Shown piece after piece: positions 39,218-49,049 of a DNA stretch of 64,000 bases (positions within the stretch are counted from its first letter, which is position 1; the number at the start of each line of letters is the position of its first letter). The translations under genes and the position numbers were made by a program. Source of the stretch: Saccharina japonica (taxonomy: Eukaryota > Sar > Phaeophyceae > Laminariales > Laminariaceae); the NCBI GenBank assembly GCA_008828725.1, contig MEHQ01004461.1, positions 977,681 through 1,041,680 on the forward strand. Reading direction: 5' to 3'. A model generated the notes under the pieces. That model was given only the letters and a program-made list of their open reading frames with translations, made no database searches and was not told the origin of the DNA.

Positions 39218-39478
39218 ATTAGTCTGTTGGGCTACTACTGGTAAAAGGTTAACCAACCACCTACCCAATGTAAGCCTTATAACACTCTCCCCCCCTGGAA
39301 CGGACCGGATATACGGGTCGACGCGTGTGACCAGCACGCGGTTCCTGTTTATGGGGATCCAGAAGTGTTTTCATATTCTTGACATGAGGAAATTCGCTTT
39401 TCTTTATGAAGCGTTTTCATGGTGGTCGTGAGATTCGAACTCAGGACCACTGCAACCCATGTCCTGCCGTCGACGCCA
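39218..39478 (-). mobile_element. SINE-S2 copy 1
   Basis: On the - strand a tRNA-like head (TGGCGTCGACGG as A box; GAGTTCGAATCTC as B box) is followed by a body ending TTATAAGGCTTACATTGGGT and GGTTAACCTTTTACC. It is a near-identical pair with 39742-39998; MITE-E copy 2 lies between them. Confidence 0.75.
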
Positions 39479-39496
39479 TTTGTTAAGTCATTACTC

Positions 39497-39739
39497 GCAT
39501 GCTACAATAGAGATGCACCCTGTTTTTTTCTGAGCTCCTCACATAAGGAGCGTCATACCTCACCGAAAAAATGATTTTGGGGGAAAATAAAAGTGCTGCT
39601 GGATGCGAAATCTCATGCCCGAAGTATACTCTGAAACATTATTCGTCACAAAAATGAAAGTCTGACGAATTTGGGTTAAGGAGCCCGATCGTTCAGAAAA
39701 CGATTCAGCCAAAAAGTGCTACCTCTACCGTAGCACGCG
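39497..39739. mobile_element. MITE-E copy 2
   Basis: CATGCTACAATAGAGATGC on the left and CTACCTCTACCGTAGCAC on the right. TCATTACT precedes and TCATTAGT follows it, a possible 8-bp target duplication with one change, though the right flank also belongs to SINE-S2. Confidence 0.8.
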
Positions 39740-39741
39740 TC

Positions 39742-39998
39742 ATTAGTCCGTTGGGCTACTGGCAAAAGGTTAACCAATTACCTACCCAATCTAAGCCTTA
39801 TAACACTCTCCCCCCCTGGAACGCGGACCGGATATACGGGTCGACGCGTGTGACCAGCACGCGGTTCCTGTTTATGGGGATCCAGAAGTGTTTTCAGATT
39901 CTTGACATGAGGAAATTCGCTTTTCTTTAAAAAGCGTTTTCATGGTGATGGTGAGATTCGAACTCACGACCACTACAACCCATGTCCTGCCGTCGACG
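39742..39998 (-). mobile_element. SINE-S2 copy 2
   Basis: Nearly identical to copy 1 over about 255 bp, which implies a recent duplication. The T arm GTGAG-TTCGAAT-CTCAC pairs perfectly, but there is no matching 5' acceptor strand, so it is not a tRNA gene. Confidence 0.75.
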
Positions 39999-41721
39999 AA
40001 GTATCTCCACACAACAATTCAGGCAGAAATTCGCACAACTGAACCCCGAAAGTGCATCTGAGTGGCGCATTCCACTGTAGGCTGAACCAGCTCGTAAGAA
40101 ACTTGGATGAAGAAATCGTGCTCAGCGGTGACTGCTACACTACTTCTTACGCAGTAGAATACCACCGTGGTATACAGTACGCGACAGATATCCATATTCT
40201 CTTATTTTTGGCCAGACTGGAATTCTTATGTAATACTGGGTGTGTTCCACACTATTTTCAGTACAAAGAAGTCGTATTCTTATTTTTTCCACAAAATCTC
40301 AGTCTCAAATTCTTAATTATCAGATTCTTAAGATCTGTGGTGTAGTATACTCAAAAGTTATTCCAAGGAAGGCGTCACAATAAGGTTAACTTGCTCACAT
40401 AATGAGTACGTGCTCCTTCTTGGCGGGTCCATTCTGTAGTATTCGCTTTTACAGGCAGTACATTCTGCCAGGCATCATGTTGATACTACAGACTGGTAGT
40501 CTGTAGAGTCTGTGTAGTCTCGCGGCGATTTAATTATGTTGATGATATTGTTATGAGTTTACAATGGTCGCAACTGGTGGGATGATGCGTGCGGAGGCTC
40601 TGCTTCTGTGGTCAAGACCACTTCGCCAACACCGAAGAGACGATGGTACCTACAGCGACGTGGACACAGTCGTGACCTGCAAAAACGCTGCCTGGGGTAC
40701 TCGACCTCACCACAGGCCGAACGGATCAACACGGCAACAGCAGCATGTTAACCGGCAATATAGAGAGGTTGGATATTCGAATACCGGCAAGGATGGCGTG
40801 AAACGGCAACACTATACATCGGAACCGCTGCAGTGAGCTCCGTCGCGAGCACGCAACTCAAGGGGTAATTGCTGTTTGACTAAGGCGGAGGAACACAAGA
40901 TCACATATGTGTTGATGCGCCAGACAGAGGTGTATCATACGGAGCTAACTGCTTCGTCAAACAAGGGATCTAACTGCTGTGGAGCTCTATTGCTACTGTA
41001 TGTAGTAGCATCCCCCAAGTGTTATATAATGCTGGTCAGTTAGCGAGGGTTGATGAGGTAATGCGAAGTGAGAGCCGACAAGCGGGGAGAGAACATACAT
41101 ACATGTTGAACTGTGCCATAACCAGGAGATGTAGTGCAACGCACTAATAATGTGGTACTGCTGCTGAAATCGACGAATAATGCGGGGTAAGAATATTCGC
41201 CGAGAAAAAAGCTAACTTAAAGCGCTAGCACAACGTACGAAAGTAGAACAGTCTACGCTTTAATCTTAACTGTTTAAAGTATATTATTAATTATTTCATG
41301 TGAGTAACGATCGCCTATGAGGCCGAGGAGTTGGTGAACGTTACACGAAAAATGTAATGCGCCAGTACCCCAAGCAGCCCCAAGTACGAGGACCGGGTTT
41401 GTCAACTATGGAGTTGAAGCATTGACGAAGGAGTATAACAGTAACACAACAGGACCGCCGATAATTGTGTAGCACACACACGCGTGTGTGCATTGTATTC
41501 GTTGCTGTAGTTTCCGGTAAACCTGGGGGTGAAATCCCAAACTGCCTGTGCATGCGCTTATTATATCAGTGAGTGGCCTACAGGGGAATCTCGACGGGAA
41601 CGTACAGTAGAGGATGCTCCTATCATTCAGAGAACGCATTGCGACATCTACTTGTTCCTTCTGAAAAATCCCTGATCCGATTATGTTTGTCCTCTGCACT
41701 CAGTGGGTGGGATTTGGTTTG
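39999..41721. other. Intergenic, no gene seen
   Basis: A + frame at 40564-40836 and a - frame at 41406-41699 show no motif or splice context. Repeated ATTCTTA words lie at 40221-40335. Confidence 0.45.
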
Positions 41722-41812
41722 TTCGTGCGTAGGCTAATGTTATAAGGCTTATAGATTGGGTAGGTGAATGGTTAAGTTAAGCTTTTACCGGTAGCCCGAC
41801 GGACTAATCAGG
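41722..41812 (+). mobile_element. SINE-S2 body fragment
   Basis: TTATAAGGCTTATAGATTGG, then GTTAAGCTTTTACCGGTAGC and CGACGGACTAAT, match the 3' half of S2 in the opposite orientation. Confidence 0.65.
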
Positions 41813-42333
41813 TGGGAAGGTGCGCATAACCTCTAAAATGTAAAGTGTTCTTCGGTTTTTGCTCCTACAGAACAAGTGCCGTCTGTACGACTGCATGGGA
41901 GAAGATTCCGTGCTAAAGTGTATAAAGGGGTGGGTACACAGAGTGGTTTGGTGCAAAACACACCAAAGAGGCTGGTTCTATTCGTAGAATGCAACGTGCT
42001 CGTAGCTGGTATGCGATATGTAGGCTGAAAACACACACTACCGACCAATGTGTGGCTGTGAAAGCTAATTAACAACTCTTCTTTTAGTACTACTGCTCTG
42101 CTGTGCACACATATATTTGACTCTGCTTCCAAGTAAAATATTCCCAAAAAAGGAGTGCGGTTGTAAAGGGCGCGCTGGCGCTGGCGGCACATTCCGAGCG
42201 CCTGTGTTGGTAACTCAGAGGATGAGGGTGCCCCTTCCGCACCTGACCGCCCAGAGAGCGTTTTGTGCTTGGGGAACCATCGGAACAGCCGCTCGCTACG
42301 TACACTTTTGCGTGCCACCTGATTTTTTCAACG

Positions 42334-42411
42334 ATGTTCCGGTCTCGAGAAAAAGTAAGAACAAGTATGACATGTTCCGGTCCCGAGAAAAAAGTAAAAC
42401 CAAGTATGCCA
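42334..42411. repeat. Twofold 39-bp tandem repeat
   Basis: ATGTTCCGGTCTCGAGAAAA, then AGTAAGAACAAGTATGAC, is immediately repeated with few changes. Confidence 0.85.
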
Positions 42412-42779
42412 GATATACTGTAGTATAGAGGTGGCAATGCGCCCGCACAAGACATGCAGCGGAAGCCATATCTAAAATGTATCGCGCCTGTGCACATACT
42501 TACTTGGACGCTTGATTACAGTTATTTTCAGTATAGTGCTCGAAACTAGTGCTGTGTGTCTTGTCTTCACATTAAGGGTTAGGGTTAGCTGTAAGTACCC
42601 AGCAATATATTAACAAGAACATTATATACCAGTATAAAACGTCCCCACTCATTGCACCCCGGGTAAAATTCTATTACTTAATAATATTGATGCTACACAG
42701 TCAATTCTTCGAACATTTGCTCGGAACGTTTTACAGGCATGCTGCCTTGGAGTGCAGTATCTATCCGCGTACAACAGTA

Positions 42780-42894
42780 TTACGGTGGACCATAGTAAAC
42801 ACTAGTAAATAGGACCTACATTGCACACAAAAAGCTATATATTTACCTAGTTTTACTAACAAAATTTGGTCCTATTTACTATGGTTCTCCGTAA
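42780..42894 (-). mobile_element. MITE-A copy 4, inverted
   Basis: TTACGGTGGACCATAGTAAA to CTATTTACTATGGTTCTCCG, 115 bp. The interior is the reverse complement of copies 1-3 (CACACAAAAAGC). It is the only MITE-A copy outside the PPR gene. Confidence 0.85.
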
Positions 42895-43899
42895 AAGTAG
42901 GATCAGGTAGGATGCATATTATGTAGATATGCGTCTGAGATGGTGCTCGTGTGCGTAGCAGTTGTATGTGCGGCACGTACCCCGACGTTGCGGGTCAAAT
43001 TATACCAACCACTGAACGTCGTGCTTATCGGCCTGCCGCGGAGAGCGGTAGACGTCAGGCAATGACTCTGTCTACTCGTTGGAGGCAACTCTCGAAACAA
43101 CTTCATACTGTCTAGGTTATACATCAGGAGTCCTCACATGAGTGGTGTTGTATTGTTCCGCTGATATGTTGTGATGCGGTACTACAGCAGTTCAATATGA
43201 ATGTGATATATAGCAGTAGCACAGCAGTACCGCAGTAAATTGTTGCACGCGAGGAAACCCACAGCGGACGCGCTCTCGTTGTAACGTGTCGTGCGCCTTT
43301 CGCCTTCTTTTCGTAGCAGGTGAGTAATGCTTGTCGCTACTACACTACAGCAACAACACTACAACAGTACTCCTGTACCCGATACTATCGCCAGACCCGA
43401 CTTTCGCACCGCAACGCGGAGGGATGGGCTTGGCGCTAATATTCTCACTGCAGTGGCCACAGGGTGATTGATGGTTGGTGTTTATCTCTGCTATTATTGT
43501 AGTATACAGCACTGCTATTGTTTGAGCTTGCCTTGTGGCCACGGATTGCGAACCATTTTTTGTGTAAACGTATTTATTGGTGACGGCTAATGGTGACGAT
43601 AACGGCAGACAAACGAGAACACCAACAACGGCAGTAGCCACACACATAAACGACAAACAACACAAAACTTGCAACGACATTCCTTACCTTGGTGAAACTA
43701 AGTTATTTTATCGGTAGAATACAGAATATACTATTTCATACTGTAGATCAATAACTCGTACGAGTATATCATTAGTCATCATTGCGTATGTAATGCAGGG
43801 TACAGCAACATTATATAGAATGTACAACATTAATCATTTTATCTTCATACCTCTATTTCACCCCGCTCATGCGATCAATTTCGACACTGTTATTAAAAA
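42895..43899. other. Intergenic, one signal-peptide-like frame
   Basis: A - strand frame from 43680 begins M-S-L-Q-V-L-C-C-L-S-F-M-C-V-A-T-A-V-V-G, which would pass as a signal peptide. I find no convincing donor or downstream exon. CAGTA-rich short repeats are at 43170-43240. Confidence 0.25.
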
Positions 43900-44185
43900 T
43901 GGCCTCGTATCGGAAAAAAACTCGAGCCTCTCGCACAATTTGTTTTTTTCTTCCCATTCTTCATTTTTTTCATCTCCCTCCTAATATCGTAACTCAGATC
44001 CGGGGTCGCCAAACAGGACCTTCTCCCCTCTCCCCACTACCGTACATGCCCTTATTTTTATCGCGAGAAGGCTACAGCACTTTCCTCCTGCGTCGACTCG
44101 GGTCGAAGTTTGCATACACATGCCAGGCGCTGTCTGCAGTCGATTCGAATCAAGAGAAAGAAACCCGCAACATGGCACGGTTATT
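43900..44185 (-). mobile_element. SINE-S1 copy
   Basis: The - strand reads TTGATTCGAATCGACTGCAG (B-box-like end of the head), ACCCGAGTCGACGC, TCTCGCGATAAAAATAAG, GGCGACCCCGGATCTGAGTT and an A-rich end. Confidence 0.7.
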
Positions 44186-45167
44186 AAAACCCCCCCGACC
44201 TTCAACCTTACAACAATGATAATAGTAGTACGTAGGTTTCGAGTAACTAGATCACCGGGGCGACTTACTCGGCGCTCAATGGCCGATTGTTCTCACCGCT
44301 TTTAATTATTTGATCCGGTTGCGGCTATCCGTGCCTCTCTGTGCTGAGTGTGCCGAGTGTGCCGTGGCAGAAGTTTCCTCTTCTTCTTGGAGAGGTGGAG
44401 TCCTTGGGATGGCGTGAAAGCTGAGCAGGGCCAACTACTGAGATGTAATAGCCACAGCCGAAACTACTATGTTGTCTCTGTTGGCGAGGTTGAGTAAGGC
44501 TGTCTCGATAGAGGCCACCGGTTGGTTGTGGTGTGGCGCGCGCTTGATTGTAGTGTTGGAAGGGAGTCCGCATAGGAGGGGATATGGAGGGGTGTGGGCA
44601 ACTGCCAATAACGCCTGCATATTTAGTACATTGTTCGGGATGGTGCAGCCGGGCAAACACTATGAAAACAATGTGTACGGGCTCTGCTGGTTTCTGTTCG
44701 TTGTTCTCATTTTAGTTTTGGTCTGGGGAAATATCTCCATATGTGTCACCACACCTGATCTACGATCTATGACCCATGCGACTGGTACCAATTCTCACAT
44801 TCTACGGTTTCTGTCATTACACACCCCTGGTACCAGGTACCAGGTACCAGGAACGTGCCAGGCACCGACTAACTTGTGTTACAGGGTAGTTTTAATTCAT
44901 GTGTACAGTACGCGCATATACTATGGTACTCTATAGCGCAGACAGGCAGACAGGTAGGTGTACCTGACCCCCCTCCCTTCCACTACGGGGACATTGGACA
45001 TAATATCTACTGTAACCCCGTGAGATGTCGACAGCCTCTCAATTCGGTACGCGTTATGGTTTGCTATGCCTCCACAACACGGACGATTTTTACACAGACA
45101 TTGTGCAGGGGGGGGTAAATACCGGTCGTAGTATACAATGTAGAATACATACGCGTATACATAGCCG
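44186..45167. other. Intergenic, no gene seen
   Basis: Both strands have open frames at 44325-44940 without motifs. TACCAGG is repeated in tandem at 44831-44851. Confidence 0.45.
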
Positions 45168-45440
45168 CCCAGGTGGTCTAGTGGTACCCTCCAATGTGGT
45201 ACCCGCGATTGTCTTCTTATTAGAGTTGATACCGCGAGTGCAAATCCCACCGTGGTGGCGATAACTTATTTATTTGCAATACTATAAACGGAATCAACTG
45301 CTGAGAGCGCACACGGCCTGGGTAGTAGGTGTAATTCGACGCGAGTCGACGAGAGAAAGAGGGCTGAACTTTTCTCGATAGAAATTAAGGCAACCGTAAT
45401 GGGGATGGGGGAGGAGAGCCTGCTATGCAAAACATGTGTC
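45168..45440 (+). mobile_element. SINE-S1 copy with tRNA-like head
   Basis: The head (45170-45258) has a strong A box (TGGTCTAGTGG) and ends GGTGGCG, pairing with GCCGCC at its start. The T-arm region TGCAAATCC is a near match to a T loop but its stem does not pair. It continues into the S1 body (AACTGCTGAGAGCGCACAC, AATTCGACGCGAGTCGACGA). Confidence 0.65.
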
Positions 45441-45889
45441 ATGGTACAGGGGGACCCGGGGATTCGGATACCATACACCTAACCCCCCCCCCCCCGGAGG
45501 GCTCGAAACTATATTTTTTTGTACGTTTTGTTTTCGTGTGTATCGGTGAAGGTACGTGATTTGTGTGACAACATGGGAGAGGCGCAAACCCTCACATCGA
45601 GTACAATACCACCGTGACATTGGCAGTATCAATAGGTGCCTCGTCTGAGAACGGCATCCAAGTCCCCACCCAGCGGCAACAGAAACACACACAAAGCAAC
45701 CGCTTGCAGTGTTCGACTGCTGTAGACGCGGGAAGCGCTATGCTGCTGTAGTGCCAATATTTACCTGTGCGAGCAAGGATGCTGCTGCAGCTCGGTGGTA
45801 AGGCAAGGAAACACAGATACATCAGATGCCACAGGTAAGCACGTACGTACGAGTATGAGTATGCCAAATGACAGGTAAGGTGCTCGTAT

Positions 45890-46204
45890 CTAGGATCTCG
45901 TATACTCGTAGGGTGTCAAGGCTTTGACCAATATTAATAATAATGTACTGAGGGTACCACGGCTATGTACAACAAACAACAGTCCGTGCAGGTCCGTACG
46001 CTGAATCGTAAGGGTTACAAACGATGCTACTGCAGTCAGCTGTCTGGCAAGTCCATTATTAAGAGCCTTGCCGCCGCCAAAGTCGTTCCCACAGCAGTGA
46101 CAAACCCACGAGATATCCCCCTCTCTGATGACCTTCTTCAGGCAGTATTTATCCAGCCAAGCCTGCCGATCCCACGGCTCTTGAGGGCCTTCTGGTCTAG
46201 TACC
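45890..46204 (-). pseudogene. Open coding-like stretch, unknown family
   Basis: About 104 codons are open on the - strand without an early Met. The product includes W-L-D-K-Y-C-L-K-K-V-I-R-E-G-D-I-S and then W-V-C-H-C-C-G-N-D-F, a possible metal-binding cluster. An AG just inside the left bound could be a splice acceptor. It may be an exon or a mobile-element remnant; I cannot name it. Confidence 0.35.
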
Positions 46205-48790
46205 TTAGAGCGAGCTCATAGCTCCTTTGTACCGCTTACTACTGCTACAATCGCTGTCACACTATGCAGCTGCGGCCTATATAGGTCGCAGTGCCGCCCA
46301 GCAGTATTGTAGTACTATGGAAGGCCTTGTATCAAGCAGGGGGAGGGGGGGGGGACGGCTCTCTACCGTTCCCTTTTTTCAGTTTTATATAGTTATTGAT
46401 AAGGCGTAGAGGGGGGGGGGCGGTGTCAGGTACCCCCCCCCTGTCGGGAGGGTCGAAGTTGAACACTTCGACGTGAGGTGTCGAAAAAATATTTTACGGG
46501 CCCCCTCGCATGGTACGCACTTTCCCCCCTAAACAGCGTCTAGAAAATGCTTAGACAGACAGCCAACAGCCAAGGTGGCCAAAAACCGGGGACACGCTAA
46601 ACATTTCCCCCGGTTTTAGAAAAACTTGATGAACGCCTTTTTGACAATTGTTTACGCCATTGTATATAAAAATAGCGGTATTATCTGCAGCAACACGTAG
46701 TATATAGATATATTAATACAACTGCCGCACACGGCAGTACCTACTTAATGTGTATCGTCGCATGCATCAAGGCGATTTAAAAAACAAGTGTAACGAAGCG
46801 CTGTATCCAGCACCACCAAAAATAAAATACGAAAAGGGTTTCCGCGCAGATGTGGGGCCGCTTTCTACTCGGGGGTCGTAGGGGGCATATGCATGTATGT
46901 CTAAACAGCTAGATATAGACATGGTTCCTGATATCTGTGCTGCTACGTGACCCCGGATCTGAGTTAGGCCTATTGATAGGAGATAGAGAGATAAAAGAAG
47001 GGCGAATAATATACACGGGAAGAAGAAAAAGAAAAACAACAGCCGAACTGAGCAGACATAGACGTTGTATATCATATCCCAGGTTGAACATATTCTACCG
47101 TGATGATGCTAGTAGACGCCCCGCCGGGAGTAAACGCCTCAGAGACTCCTTTTCAACAAAATCAAGTTTAATACGGAGTAACTTCTCCTCGTCTCTTCGT
47201 TTTACAAAAATGTAAAAAACCGCCCCGGCCACACAGTAAACGCCCCGGGGTGGAGCTAACATACCGTTTGAGTGAGGGCAATGGCGCCTTTTCCGAAGCC
47301 GGCAAGGTTGTGTTTTACACAGGAAAGTATTGGCATATGGGAAGGTGCATGCGTTGCGCAATAGCAACACCGACACAGCCAGCCGAGGACACGTTACCAA
47401 ACATGTTTAAGACGTGCTGCCTTTTAAAAGTATTACCTGGTATCGACCAGCCTCTCTAACGAGTTTGTGCTACCATGTATTGGGGTTTGACGTGTATATC
47501 AGCTCATGCTGATGGCATCAGTGATGCTGATGGGCTCGCTGACTAACGACCAGATAAGACAGAGCCCAGGTAACGTGATAATCGACGAGTCAAATGTCCT
47601 GTAAAATAAACACAGTATCAACTTCAATATCAGCCCCAAAAACCACCGGCAATGTTCCTGGATCAAATTCCCACACGTATTTTGTGCGCGAACCACTTGC
47701 GAACTGCAACGCCGGCCACTACAGTATATAATGTGCCCAATCTAAACAATGGTCCCACAAAATCACAATGCTACAGCCCGATAACTCAGTCGCCGACAGC
47801 GAGAAGCTCTGCCATAGTCCCAAAAGACCCCGATTCGCCGTCTCCCTCATCCACCTTCCCAACCTCTTCTTATGTAGTCCCCCCTCCGCCTCCCTTGGTC
47901 ATGATACGCTTCTTTGCCATTGATTGCAGTCAGCACGCCGCGAGGCTTCATAATCGTCGCCCATGCCAGCTCTTCCCGCCCACTGAGATTCTTCTGCCCT
48001 ACGCCCCTCTTACGTGGGGGCGATAACTTGTTTTCCCGTCGGGAGCTCTTTGGTACCAATTTGCGAAATTATTGTGAAACTTGTCAGTGGCACCCGGGTC
48101 ACCGGTATTGGAGGTGTTTCCTCCGAAAGTGTCCGGCTCGAGATATATTTTTTCCGCATGACGATGACACGGGTCACGGCCATATTTTGCGTATAACAGT
48201 CGTTGATGTAATCCACGAGGTTCGCCTCGACGTCTTTTGTGTCGTGGGCACGCGTCCTACATGAACCTTCTTTGCCTTTCCGACCCCACCTCCAAGATGT
48301 TCACGATTTTTCTTTTCGCTTTGAACCCATTCTCTGATCCGCTTCGGACACAGCCCTTGTCCAAGCCCAGCCGCCGCTCAACGGATTTCCTCGACGCCGC
48401 CGTCGGGGCATCGGAGGCGGGTGTACTCGATCACCCTGAGATTCGTCACCGTCGAGTAGAATTGCCGTCCGCTCTGCACTACCGAGCGCTCCGGTGCAAA
48501 CGTGGAGGGTAAACGCACTGGAATAGACCGCGCTGTAGGACCTGTCCGCAGCAGGCGCGATCGCAGGCACGGGACCGGGCGCCGGCGTGCCCTCTCTCGT
48601 GGGCGCCGTTTGGCCGGGATGGCGTAAGCTTCCCTAAGAGTGCGAGTGGTCGTCTATTCTTTAGTCGGTGCTGGGGTGCCTTATGGGTACTGCTAGGTTG
48701 CGACATAACCAACACCCCTTGCTACTGCAGGGTTGTTGCTGGGTGTGTGAGAGATGTTAGTTTTTTTCTGTCACTTTTATATGGCCTGAC
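46205..48790. other. Intergenic with an S1 fragment and decayed coding
   Basis: A SINE-S1 3' piece (+) is at about 46930-47045 (GCTACGTGACCCCGGATCTG to GGGCGAATAATATA and A-rich). At about 47840-48300 the - strand has protein-like pieces (G-N-T-S-N-T-G-D-P-G-A-T-D-K-F-H-N-N-F) but no intact gene. G/C runs lie at 46338-46350 and 46410-46442. Confidence 0.4.
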
Positions 48791-49049
48791 GCATGCTAAG
48801 CAAGGTAGAGGTGTAACCTATTTGTTTCTGAGGGTGGTCACTTGGGGAGCGCTACATACAGGATATACATCACCCAAGAAATGTTTCTAAGCCAAAATTA
48901 AAGTGCAACCCGATGAACGCTCGAACGGCCTAGGCATACGCAAATCACATTCTGCAAAGAAAAGGAAGGCATTCCGACGATGTTTGGGTTAAGGAGCTCC
49001 GTCATTCACAAAATGATGAGACGAAATGTGCCACCTCTATCGTAGTATG
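48791..49049. mobile_element. MITE-E copy 3, diverged
   Basis: CATGCTAAGCAAGGTAGAGG on the left and GCCACCTCTATCGTAGTATG on the right, with TTTGGGTTAAGGAGCTC inside. Confidence 0.75.

Noticed and set aside
39418-39478. tRNA gene on the - strand
   Set aside because: The T arm is good but the 5' acceptor strand is missing; it is the head of SINE-S2.
43345-43680. Secreted protein with signal peptide on the - strand
   Set aside because: The hydrophobic start is suggestive, but the rest has no family, and no downstream exon or donor could be fitted.
45170-45258. Functional tRNA gene
   Set aside because: The A box and acceptor ends look good, but the T stem does not pair and the sequence continues into the SINE-S1 body.
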